This document shows positions 1 to 6,056 of a DNA stretch of 10,465 bases, one piece after another. The first letter of the stretch is position 1, and each line of letters opens with the position of its first letter. The notes beneath the pieces are model-generated. The model worked only from the letters and a program-made list of their open reading frames with translations. It made no database searches and was not told the origin of the DNA. Origin of the DNA: Nitrosomonas sp. UBA6494 (GTDB lineage: Bacteria; Pseudomonadota; Gammaproteobacteria; Burkholderiales; Nitrosomonadaceae). Made by a program: the position numbers and the translations under genes. The stretch covers positions 14,668 through 25,132 of the forward strand of contig DJMI01000161.1 of assembly GCA_002435335.1 (NCBI GenBank), in the 5' to 3' direction.

Positions 1-29
1 CGGTTGGCGATCAGTACTTTGTTAAACAT
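1..29 (-). CDS. Guanidine/urea carboxylase, N-terminus only (biotin-dependent)
   Basis: Only the first nine codons and two bases of the tenth lie in the window. They read MFNKVLIAN, and the split codon is consistent with R. This is the usual N-terminal beta strand of biotin carboxylase domains (acetyl-CoA, pyruvate and urea carboxylases). The ATG lies 5 nt after the stop codon of the upstream DUF1989 gene, and a GGGA stretch upstream could serve as ribosome-binding site. In operons with a guanidine-I riboswitch and paired DUF1989 genes, the carboxylase at this position is the large multidomain 'urea carboxylase' (TIGR02712), now known to prefer guanidine and to form carboxyguanidine with ATP and bicarbonate. 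Identity is inferred from context plus the short N-terminal motif; almost all of the gene is outside the window. Confidence 0.72.
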
Positions 30-34
30 ATCAA

Positions 35-694
35 TCAATCCCAAATCAGCAGGCGAATCGGCGTCGGATTGTACGCATTGCACGGATTGTTGAGCTGCGG
101 GCAATTCGAGATCAGCACCACCACGTCCATTTCTGCGCGCATTTCGACGTATTTTCCCGGCGCGGAAATGCCGTCGACGAACTCCAAGCCGCCACAAGGC
201 GTCACTGGAACATTCATGAAGAAATTGATGTTGCTCGGCAAATCGCGTTTGCTCATGCCAAGCTGCTGGCACAGCGGATCGTGTGCCAGTGCATGCAGAA
301 AATTGTCACGGCAACTGTGCATCGGGAATTTTTCCAAAGCGTAGCGCACCGTATTGCTTTCCGCCGAGCAAGCGCCGCCCAGTGTGTCGTGCCGTCCACA
401 GATATCGGCAACGATGGTGAGCATCACATTGCCGTAATTGGAATACAGTTGGCTGCCGGTGGTCAGGTACAGTTGCCGTTGCCGGGTAACGGTATCGGCG
501 GCGCTGTAGCGCTCATCCGCATTGCCGGCGTTGTAAAATAACGTATCGACTGCCTGATTGCCTTCCAAGTCGACGATGCGACAGATTTGCCCGCGCTTGA
601 TGTATTGCACCCAAGGCTCTCCGGCGGCGCAGACAGTGTCAACAGTTGCTTGTCCGGGATCCAAGCGGCTGATTGTTAATTGCGATGTATTCAT
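35..694 (-). CDS. DUF1989 protein, carboxyguanidine deiminase subunit (urea carboxylase-associated protein 1 type)
   Basis: 219 aa, DUF1989 fold (PF09347), closest in layout to urea carboxylase-associated protein 1 (TIGR03424). In the family, two paralogues form the heteromeric carboxyguanidine deiminase CgdAB, which converts the carboxylase product to allophanate and ammonia in the cytoplasm. This copy is rich in cysteines at conserved-looking places: C99 in CGRHDT, C109 in GGACSAES, C128, and C198/C205 in the C-terminal SNCPQLNNPCN segment. These are plausible metal or catalytic residues. The ATG at 694 is chosen over an in-frame ATG 39 nt upstream because it makes an ATGA overlap with the preceding gene and has AGGTGA about 4 nt before it (699-704). 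It is the third gene of the riboswitch operon. Which Cgd letter applies was not settled, so no symbol is given. Confidence 0.88.
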   Translation of the reverse strand: MNTSQLTISRLDPGQATVDTVCAAGEPWVQYIKRGQICRIVDLEGNQAVDTLFYNAGNADERYSAADTVTRQRQLYLTTGSQLYSNYGNVMLTIVADICGRHDTLGGACSAESNTVRYALEKFPMHSCRDNFLHALAHDPLCQQLGMSKRDLPSNINFFMNVPVTPCGGLEFVDGISAPGKYVEMRAEMDVVVLISNCPQLNNPCNAYNPTPIRLLIWD

Positions 695-1413
695 GGTGTC
701 ACCTCGCCGTAAAAATGTTGCGTGTTTTGCCAAGCACGATGGTTTTCCGCGATACCCAGGCAGGCATCGAGCGCCTGCGGCGTCGTATCAAACAACGCCA
801 ATTCGACTGCGCCGGGTTGATACACCGTCTGGGTATCGAGCGGATGCGGCGCGGTAGAGAGCACCACCAGCGTATTCATCACGAAACTTAACTCGATATA
901 GTCGCCCGCTTTGCTGTGCCCGCTATGGTAGTTCAGCTTGCCCGCATCATCGGCGGTGACTTTGCTGAAGAAATTGACGTTGGCTACCACATCGCGCACG
1001 CCCAATCCCCATTTACCCAACTCGATCAGCATGCCGTCGAGTCCGCTGCGAAACATTCGGTTGCGGTGCTCCTGATAGCGCGCCACGCCGTATTTCTGCC
1101 GGATCGATTCTGCGTCGCTCAATCCGCACACAGTATCGTGCCAGCCGCAGGTATCCGCGGTAATGCAGCAAAATAGCCGTCCCATGTCGGAATGGCAGGC
1201 ATGGCCTTGGGTGAGGCGGAACGTATGCTGCGATTTGAGCGTATCCGCCATGTTGTAGCGCTCCAACTTTTCTTCCTGGTTGTAAAACAACACCGCAGCA
1301 TTCGCGCCGCCGCCGATATCGGTCAAGCGCAACGTCGTACCGCGGCGGACGATACCCGACCAGTGACATCCGCCCGGAATGATTTTTTCCCAAATCGAGA
1401 CTGATTGATTCAT
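691..1413 (-). CDS. DUF1989 protein, carboxyguanidine deiminase partner subunit (urea carboxylase-associated protein 2 type)
   Basis: 240 aa, second DUF1989 paralogue, matching urea carboxylase-associated protein 2 (TIGR03425) in length and order. It shares the skeleton of its neighbour: CGWHDT (C89, H91), LSDAES, a NVNFFSKV strand, and AGDYIELSFVMNTLVVLS. It lacks the C-terminal NCP..NPCN cysteines: the aligned segment reads STAPHPLDTQTVYQPG. It may therefore be the structural or less active half of the CgdAB heteromer, which is an inference. The frame is open far upstream of the real start. The ATG at 1413 is favoured because it overlaps the permease stop (ATGA), because homology begins there (MNQSVSIWEK), and because a GGGGA lies upstream. 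It ends in an ATGA overlap with the next DUF1989 gene. Confidence 0.88.
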   Translation of the reverse strand: MNQSVSIWEKIIPGGCHWSGIVRRGTTLRLTDIGGGANAAVLFYNQEEKLERYNMADTLKSQHTFRLTQGHACHSDMGRLFCCITADTCGWHDTVCGLSDAESIRQKYGVARYQEHRNRMFRSGLDGMLIELGKWGLGVRDVVANVNFFSKVTADDAGKLNYHSGHSKAGDYIELSFVMNTLVVLSTAPHPLDTQTVYQPGAVELALFDTTPQALDACLGIAENHRAWQNTQHFYGEVTP

Positions 1414-2840
1414 GGCCGTTTCCCCAATAATTTGTTGATCAATAAATACAGTGTGGTAATTCCCAGAATACTGCCCAACACCAGCGGCGTCGCCCATAAC
1501 TGCCACCACGGCGCATCGGTGGAAATCGCGTAAGGGCGCGGCCAGGCGATGTTGATCAGCTCGAACGATGCCCAGGTGAATGCGGCGATGTTGATGATTA
1601 ATCCCCACCGACCCAATTTCAATTGCCCAAGATTCGGGTTCCAACGCCCGGATAAACGCGCGAACAGGGCTACGCCGGTGGTGAATGCGAACATGGCGTA
1701 CAGACCGCCGGTACCGAAAGCGATGATGGTGGCAGCGGCGTCGTCGTTGAGTCCGAAAATCAAGCCGCATCCGGACAGCAGAACGGTGAACAGCACCGCG
1801 TTGTGCGGCATGTTGCTGCCGGTTACCCGGCTCAATGCGGCGGGAAGATTGCCTTCGCGCGCCATCGAAAACACGATGCGCGAGGTATATTTGACCACCG
1901 ATGCGCCGCACGCGAGAAAGGCGGTCATGACGACGGCCAAGAAGGGTTTTTCGATCCATACACCGAAATAACCGGTGATCAGCGGTGTGATCGGATCGGC
2001 GGTTGCGCTGCTGGCGATCAGCGTGTCACGATCAAATGCCAGAATCAGCGATGCCGAATTGAATACCACCACGGTGCCAACGGTGCACAACGAGAAAAAA
2101 ATCGCACGCGGCACCGCGCGTTTTGGCTCAAGCGTTTCTTCCGCCGTGGTGGAACAAGCATCGAAACCGATGAACGCCCAACCGGCGATCGCAAGCGCCG
2201 CGAGAAAAGCGGCCGTTTGGCTAGGCGCAGAGCCACTGCCCAGATGCTGAAACAGCATCGCGACATCGTGCTGACGGAAAAACAGGAATAACAACGCCGC
2301 GATGCCCAGCGATCCCACGACTTCGGCGTACACACCGAGCTTGATGACAAGCTTGAACACCTGCACGGGCGCGAGATTCAACAGCGTGCAAAGCGCCAGA
2401 AAAAACGTCGCCCACAACACCTTTTCGCTGCCGCTGTCGCCCGTCGCGCCGAAAAAACCGGCAAACCAGATACCGCCCGCGTACGCGGTGGTGGTTAGCA
2501 TGGCGATGGTGGAACTGATATAAATGACACCGGCGTAATGACCGGCGGTAGTGCCGTAGAGCTGCCGCGCCCATTTGTACGCGCCACCCGCGATCGGAAA
2601 TTGCGATGCGAGCTCAGCGTAAACGGTCGCCACCAGTAATTGCATCAACAAACAAATCACCAGCGCCGCAAACCAGCCACCACCGGTAACCGCTGTTTGC
2701 ACGCCGATAATCGCGTACAACCCGACAATCGGCGATACTACCGCAAAGCCCAGCGTAAAGCTGTGCCAAATGTCCATGCTGGCGCGCAATGGTTGCGCTT
2801 CCGATGAAATTGACTTCGTCGATTTTGAACTTTCAGACAT
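1410..2840 (-). CDS. APC-family permease of the guanidine/urea carboxylase system
   Basis: 476 aa, a polytopic inner-membrane protein with about 12 hydrophobic segments from residue ~28 to ~468. The amino acid-polyamine-organocation signature is clear: YAELASQFPIAGGAYKWARQ at residues 74-93 and GFDACSTTAEETLEPKRAVP at 225-244. The family model for permeases in this setting is TIGR03428 (permease, urea carboxylase system). It is the first gene after the guanidine-I riboswitch, so guanidine or a close derivative is the likely substrate; this comes from context and not from binding-site residues. The start is firm: AGGAGG sits about 5 nt before the ATG at 2840. The stop overlaps the start of the next gene as ATGA. 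Another APC substrate (an amino acid or polyamine) cannot be excluded. Confidence 0.9.
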   Translation of the reverse strand: MSESSKSTKSISSEAQPLRASMDIWHSFTLGFAVVSPIVGLYAIIGVQTAVTGGGWFAALVICLLMQLLVATVYAELASQFPIAGGAYKWARQLYGTTAGHYAGVIYISSTIAMLTTTAYAGGIWFAGFFGATGDSGSEKVLWATFFLALCTLLNLAPVQVFKLVIKLGVYAEVVGSLGIAALLFLFFRQHDVAMLFQHLGSGSAPSQTAAFLAALAIAGWAFIGFDACSTTAEETLEPKRAVPRAIFFSLCTVGTVVVFNSASLILAFDRDTLIASSATADPITPLITGYFGVWIEKPFLAVVMTAFLACGASVVKYTSRIVFSMAREGNLPAALSRVTGSNMPHNAVLFTVLLSGCGLIFGLNDDAAATIIAFGTGGLYAMFAFTTGVALFARLSGRWNPNLGQLKLGRWGLIINIAAFTWASFELINIAWPRPYAISTDAPWWQLWATPLVLGSILGITTLYLLINKLLGKRP

Positions 2841-2845
2841 AACGA

Positions 2846-2853
2846 GCCTCCTG
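2846..2853 (-). promoter_or_regulatory. Ribosome binding site of the permease gene
   Basis: On the minus strand GCAGGAGGCTCGTT precedes the ATG, an almost perfect Shine-Dalgarno. It is the likely end point of riboswitch control if that control is translational. Confidence 0.75.
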
Positions 2854-2875
2854 CTTGGAATATTACCGAAAGACC

Positions 2876-2894
2876 CATGTATCAGCGATACATG
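2876..2894 (-). promoter_or_regulatory. Perfect hairpin between riboswitch aptamer and permease SD
   Basis: The RNA reads CATGTATC-GCT-GATACATG, a perfect 8-bp stem with a 3-nt loop. It starts about 6 nt after the aptamer core and ends about 22 nt before the Shine-Dalgarno. No run of U follows, so it does not look like a simple intrinsic terminator. It may be a spacer hairpin or part of the expression platform. Confidence 0.55.
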
Positions 2895-2899
2895 AACTG

Positions 2900-3000
2900 A
2901 TCTCCCGGGCTTTTATCCCTCCGTGGAGTCCCGCTAAGCGAGACCGGAAACTCTCGGACCAGACGTTACTATCGTAACCGGAACCCTAGTTTCCCGTGGC
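2900..3000 (-). ncRNA. Guanidine-I riboswitch (ykkC-yxkD class, subtype 1)
   Basis: Read on the minus strand, the leader carries the hallmark conserved blocks of the ykkC/guanidine-I aptamer in the right order: CTAGGGTTCCGG (2989-2978), CTGGTCCGAGAG (2962-2951), then ACGGAGGGATAAAAGCCCGG and GGAGA down to about 2901. Between the first two blocks, GTTACGATAGTAAC forms a short stem-loop. In this class, guanidinium binding turns expression on. The aptamer ends about 60 nt before the permease start, and that leader also holds the 2876-2894 hairpin. The downstream gene set (permease, two DUF1989 proteins, carboxylase) is a typical regulon for this RNA. The outer boundary, especially the 5' side of P1, is approximate. 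Confidence 0.95.
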
Positions 3001-3045
3001 GTTAATGCACTGCCGTGTTAACCCGGTCAGTACATAACGAACGGT

Positions 3046-3074
3046 ATTTTAAGTTTGTGCTGTGAAAAAAGCAA
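3046..3074 (-). promoter_or_regulatory. Candidate sigma70 promoter of the guanidine operon
   Basis: On the minus strand TTGCTT (3074-3069) and TAAAAT (3051-3046) are separated by exactly 17 bp. Transcription would begin near 3039, giving a leader of about 200 nt that contains the whole riboswitch. The -35 is weak (3/6); the -10 is good (5/6). Confidence 0.45.
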
Positions 3075-3081
3075 TGTATTC

Positions 3082-3162
3082 AGAGTACTCAAAATGACTA
3101 CCAATGCGCCACAAACCGCCCAACAGCTCCGAAGGCACGCCTAATAGAAAATCTCGGATGAT
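3082..3162. repeat. Two-box repeat, copy 1
   Basis: Box A lies at 3082-3099; its reverse complement is AGTCATTTTGAGTACTCT. Box B lies at 3140-3162 with core GAAAATCTCGGAT. Box A matches 17 of 18 bases of 7447-7464 in inverted orientation. Box B matches 21 of 23 bases of 7523-7545 in the same orientation. The 40 bp between the boxes resemble nothing in the second copy. I do not recognise the element; it could be the remnant of an insertion sequence or MITE. Confidence 0.5.
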
Positions 3163-3180
3163 GGTTTTTTGATTCGAGGC

Positions 3181-3211
3181 TTGACCTTCCAACGATGGTA
3201 AGGTCCAACAT
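3181..3211 (+). promoter_or_regulatory. MerR/CueR-type promoter-operator
   Basis: A -35 TTGACC (3181-3186) and a poor -10 CAACAT (3206-3211) are separated by 19 bp, the overlong spacer typical of MerR-family activated promoters. The spacer carries a dyad with outer arms GACCTT (3183-3188) and AAGGTC (3200-3205), centred on 3194. This resembles known CueR/MerR operators (ACCTTCC...GGAAGGT). It lies 36 bp before a DUF4396 gene followed by a CueR-like gene, so autoregulated metal induction is likely. Confidence 0.75.
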
Positions 3212-3246
3212 GCATATTCCTTAAACAAATAACTTAGGAGTTGAAG

Positions 3247-3708
3247 ATGAAAAATCATTTACATCATGAGAAATTATCGCTGAATAAAACTGCATGGATG
3301 GCAACAATGCATTGCTTATCGGGTTGCGCCATTGGTGAAGTTGCCGGTATGGTAATTGGAACGGCATTGGGGTGGAGCAATACAGAAACGATCGTGCTTG
3401 CCATAATGCTCGCATTTCTTTCCGGTTATCTGCTTACCATGATCCCAATTTTGCGGGCAGGATATGATTACAGCGCTGCGATGAGAATTGCGCTTGCTTC
3501 CGATACGGCTTCGATAACAGTGATGGAAATCGTTGATAATCTGCTGATGCTGATAATTCCTGGCGCCATGAGCGCACCACTCGATTCACTGTTATTCTGG
3601 AGCAGTTTAGCAGGAGCATTGATTATTGCCGGCATTGCCGCTTTTCCGCTAAACCGTTGGTTGATTGCGCGGGGCCGCGGTCATGCTTTGGCGCACGCAC
3701 ATCATTGA
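3247..3708 (+). CDS. DUF4396 domain membrane protein, probable Cu/Ag-responsive
   Basis: 153 aa, about four membrane segments (roughly residues 24-42, 46-69, 93-107 and 113-135). It fits the DUF4396 family (PF14342) by its MHCLSGCAIGEVAGM stretch at residues 21-35. Candidate metal ligands are the N-terminal NHLHHE, the H22-C23...C27 cluster at the first membrane segment, M21 and M35, and the His-rich tail GHALAHAHH. The biochemical role of DUF4396 is not established; a part in copper or silver handling is inferred from the MerR-type operator and the CueR-like gene 9 nt downstream. The ATG at 3247 is preferred over a TTG two codons upstream because AGGAG (3236-3240) is 6 nt before it. Confidence 0.85.
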   Translation: MKNHLHHEKLSLNKTAWMATMHCLSGCAIGEVAGMVIGTALGWSNTETIVLAIMLAFLSGYLLTMIPILRAGYDYSAAMRIALASDTASITVMEIVDNLLMLIIPGAMSAPLDSLLFWSSLAGALIIAGIAAFPLNRWLIARGRGHALAHAHH

Positions 3709-3717
3709 GAGGATGAA

Positions 3718-4110
3718 ATGAATATTGGACAGGCTGCACGCGCATCGGGAATTTCGGCAAAAATGATCCGCCACTATGAAGCGACCGGTCTTATACCCAA
3801 GGTGGCGCGATCATTGTCGGGTTATCGTCATTACGGGGAGCGCGACATTCATACGCTGCGTTTCATTCGCCGAGCGCGCGCTGCCGGTTTCAATACAGCA
3901 CAAATTAAAAAGCTGCTATCGCTATGGCAAGACCGGCAACGTCCGGCTCGTGAAGTGAAACAATTGGCATCCGAACATTTAGCCGAGCTAAAAGCGCGGA
4001 TAATCGAACTGGAATTGATCGCGCAAGCCTTGACACAATTGGTCGATCATTGTCACGGCGACGAGCGCCAAGAATGCCCGATACTGGACAATCTGGCCCG
4101 GGAAGACTGA
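3718..4110 (+). CDS. CueR-like MerR-family Cu(I)/Ag(I)-responsive regulator
   Basis: 130 aa, the usual length for CueR. The N-terminal winged helix-turn-helix is MNIGQAARASGISAKMIRHY with SGYRHYGERDIHTLRFIRRA following. A dimerisation helix spans about residues 80-110. The C-terminal metal loop is C112-HGDERQE-C120-PIL, the CX7C arrangement of monovalent-metal CueR sensors. No Cys occurs near position 79, where MerR-type divalent sensors have one. Position 77 is Ala, where E. coli CueR has Ser77. It binds promoters with 19-20 bp spacers and activates them on Cu(I) or Ag(I). It is co-transcribed with the DUF4396 gene (9-nt gap, GAGAGGA overlapping the previous stop) and probably acts on the operator at 3181-3211. 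I withhold the symbol cueR because the usual copA target is not visible. Confidence 0.9.
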   Translation: MNIGQAARASGISAKMIRHYEATGLIPKVARSLSGYRHYGERDIHTLRFIRRARAAGFNTAQIKKLLSLWQDRQRPAREVKQLASEHLAELKARIIELELIAQALTQLVDHCHGDERQECPILDNLARED

Positions 4111-4400
4111 TTCTCACAGTATCAGTCAAGCACACAGCGCTGTTTAAAACTCAAGGCTTAATGACGTTATTTGACGACTTATTGCAAACGCGACATGTGC
4201 TAATCAGCGCAACTGAAAGTCTGAATCATTTTTTGCTTGCATGATTACGGTTTTCCTACAAAAGAAATAACCTATTTTTACACAACTATTTGCTTTATTA
4301 AGTCAACCTTTTGTTTCTTATAATGTGTCAAATCATATTTACACATGCAATTTTGCCGCTGCGACGACTAGCGTGCAGTGTTTAATAGAAGAAAAATACG
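4111..4400. other. Intergenic region before the HDOD gene
   Basis: This 290-bp AT-rich gap has no convincing gene on either strand. A short perfect palindrome ACAGCGCTGT (4134-4143) lies just after the CueR-like gene, but with no loop and no T run it is not a clear terminator. The -10 element at 4319-4324 is the only promoter signal seen. Confidence 0.5.
4319..4324 (+). promoter_or_regulatory. Candidate -10 element for the HDOD gene
   Basis: A consensus TATAAT lies 76 bp before the ATG at 4401, within AT-rich sequence. No good -35 hexamer sits at 16-18 bp upstream, so either an activator or an alternative -35 would be needed. Confidence 0.4.
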
Positions 4401-5264
4401 ATGTTCCATCACACCGATTTAAAGCAACGCTTGGAAAACATTGATGCACTGCCTGCTATGCCAGCAATCGCGAGAAAAATGCTGACGTTGGACTTAGAGA
4501 CAGAAACCGGTGAAGCGCAGTTATTAAAGCTGATCGCCCAAGATCCGCAAATTTCCGCCAAAGTGATCGGATTATCCAATGCGTCGCTGTTTGGCGCACC
4601 AGGCATGATTTCCTCGGTAAGCGACGCAGCAATGCGGCTAGGTTTGACGCAAGTAAAGTCGGTTGCTATCGGAATGGCAACTATCGCGGCTTTTGCCAAA
4701 CATGCGGAAGGAAAATTCAAAGCCAGCGATTTATGGGGACATAGCATTACTGTTGCCGCCGTAATGCGTGCCGTCGCCCGGCGCATGCCGGCGAGCATCC
4801 GTCCCGCGGACGATGAAATTTTTCTGGCCGGATTGTTGCACGACATCGGCTACAACGTTATTCAGTACATCGATACCTCGCTCAGCGATGCACTGTACGA
4901 ACGTTTGCGCACCGATCACGATACGCCGCTTGCCGACCTCGAATACGACTTGCTCGGCACCAACCACGGCGATATCGGTGCGCATTTAGGTGCGCATTGG
5001 GGACTACCGCCACAAATCATAGAAGTTATCCGGTACCATCATACCCCTGACAAACAAGATGAAAACGACAGACAACCATTGAGTATGCTGGTGCATGTTG
5101 CTGAAAAAATTCTATCTGACCCGTTTATTCCCGAACACGCAACAACACCTGTCGAAGCAGCCGACTGGGAAAAATTGAGCATCGATACAGCAAAAGCAGA
5201 AAATCTACTTTCCGAAATCCAAACCATCATCGAGCAAGCAGAAAAACTTGCATGTGCTGCTTGA
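4401..5264 (+). CDS. HDOD domain-containing protein
   Basis: 287 aa, a single HDOD domain (PF08668) filling most of the chain. The N-terminal part holds IDALPAMPAIARKML (14-28), the entry helix seen in HDOD proteins, then LLKLIAQDPQISAKVIGLSN (41-60). The HD-like dyad is in LAGLLHDIG (142-150; H147, D148), and a second histidine region is NHGDIGAHLGAHWGLPPQII (188-207) with RYHH (211-214). HDOD proteins are regulatory relatives of HD phosphohydrolases, often tied to motility, c-di-GMP or stress signalling; most are thought not to be active hydrolases. No receiver, EAL or GGDEF domain is attached, so the partner is unknown. The Shine-Dalgarno is weak (AGAAGA). It is flanked by its own -10 element and a terminator, which suggests a single-gene unit. 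Confidence 0.88.
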   Translation: MFHHTDLKQRLENIDALPAMPAIARKMLTLDLETETGEAQLLKLIAQDPQISAKVIGLSNASLFGAPGMISSVSDAAMRLGLTQVKSVAIGMATIAAFAKHAEGKFKASDLWGHSITVAAVMRAVARRMPASIRPADDEIFLAGLLHDIGYNVIQYIDTSLSDALYERLRTDHDTPLADLEYDLLGTNHGDIGAHLGAHWGLPPQIIEVIRYHHTPDKQDENDRQPLSMLVHVAEKILSDPFIPEHATTPVEAADWEKLSIDTAKAENLLSEIQTIIEQAEKLACAA

Positions 5265-5280
5265 ATGCAATGCAAATATG

Positions 5281-5310
5281 ACGCCTCCGGGAAAATGGAG
5301 GTGTGCTTTT
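5281..5310 (+). terminator. Rho-independent terminator after the HDOD gene
   Basis: ACGCCTCC (5281-5288) pairs with GGAGGTGT (5297-5304) through an 8-nt loop; one pair is G-T. GCTTTT follows. The T run is short, but the position 17 bp after the stop fits. Confidence 0.65.
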
Positions 5311-5601
5311 CACTTCCAAAATAAACCTGACATTGACAGCAGATTCACTCTCCAGCGTATCAACAGCACTGGATTGTTGGTGCTTTTGAAAACCGGCGAT
5401 ACGACAACAAATTAACCATTCCATTTCGACAAGATTTCCAGGCGGTGAGGCGTTACAATGGTCAAAATCGAGTGGATGATAAAATCGTGCTAATTTTGTC
5501 GGTTTTGCAGTATCGATGATCGTAAAATAAATTCTTTTAAGAATCATGAAATTTTCACGAGAATGATACGGCCCATGCCATGTTTAACAGGAGTTTTTTT
5601 G
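5311..5601. other. Intergenic region before the TIGR04073 gene
   Basis: No gene was supported on either strand; a long minus-strand reading frame here runs through the terminator and has no recognisable features. The only structure noted is the AT-rich palindrome ATTCTTTTAAGAAT (5531-5544), with TAAAAT (5523-5528) just upstream as a possible -10 without a good -35. Confidence 0.4.
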
Positions 5602-5985
5602 ATGAGTTCGTTTTTTAGATTTGTTTTTATCGTTTCTTTGCTATGTGTTTTTTCATTCCAGGCATTTGCCGCTGAAGAAACCAACGACGATTCAGCGATG
5701 AGCAAGTCGTTATTGAAGGTTACAAGTGGTGTTGCCAATGTGGCGACCGGATGGCTGGAATTGCCGAAAAATATCAGCTTGGTCGGACAATACCAGCCGG
5801 CCCCGGCTTCGGGAGCTGCCGCCGTGAGCTTGGGCGTGCTGCAAGGCGCTTGGTATGCGCTCAACCGGATGGGGTGCGGTATGTTCGATCTGTTGACGTT
5901 TATGTTTCCCTCTCAGCCGTCGGTTGATCCGGTTTTTGTTTGGGATGATTTTTCGCGCGAATCAAAATTCATGGGGAATCGTTGA
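5602..5985 (+). CDS. Exosortase system-associated protein, TIGR04073 family
   Basis: 127 aa, exported. A Sec signal peptide is evident: MSSFFRF, a hydrophobic core VFIVSLLCVFSF, and likely cleavage after AFA (residue 23). The mature part carries the family pattern: a GVANVATGWLELPKNI stretch, then LGVLQGAWYALNRMGCGMFDLLTFMFP, then a Pro-rich end with VDPVFVWD. The TIGR04073 family is found in bacteria with an exosortase/PEP-CTERM system; its molecular role is unknown. No PEP-CTERM tail or exosortase gene is visible here. The ATG at 5602 is chosen because AGGAG (5589-5593) is 8 nt upstream and the signal peptide starts there; an in-frame ATG 39 nt earlier has no such support. Confidence 0.8.
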   Translation: MSSFFRFVFIVSLLCVFSFQAFAAEETNDDSAMSKSLLKVTSGVANVATGWLELPKNISLVGQYQPAPASGAAAVSLGVLQGAWYALNRMGCGMFDLLTFMFPSQPSVDPVFVWDDFSRESKFMGNR

Positions 5986-6056
5986 TTTTGACAGCGCATC
6001 CCAACGTGTTTGGAGAGTTCTATAGTTAGTTAATCAGTTCACCCCCAGCTTTTCGC

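Noticed and set aside
691..1959. A 422-aa minus-strand frame covering the DUF1989 gene and beyond
   Set aside because: The upstream 182 residues overlap the permease in another frame, are Arg/His-rich, and show no family features; the DUF1989 part starts at 1413.
1549..2291. Plus-strand open frames opposite the permease
   Set aside because: Low-complexity, Arg/Ala-rich translations antisense to a gene with clear APC motifs; no ribosome-binding site.
3049..3258. Minus-strand 69-aa frame upstream of the riboswitch
   Set aside because: It overlaps the MerR-type promoter, the repeat boxes and the candidate operon promoter; no recognisable family and no support for its start.
4134..4143. Palindrome ACAGCGCTGT after the CueR-like gene
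   Set aside because: A loopless 10-bp dyad with no T run; could be chance.
5227..5547. Minus-strand 106-aa frame after the HDOD gene
   Set aside because: It runs through the terminator hairpin and the 3' end of the HDOD gene, with no family features.
5988..5993. Perfect -35 hexamer TTGACA just after the TIGR04073 gene
   Set aside because: No -10 element at 16-18 bp; TATAGT at 6021-6026 is 27 bp away, too far to pair with it.
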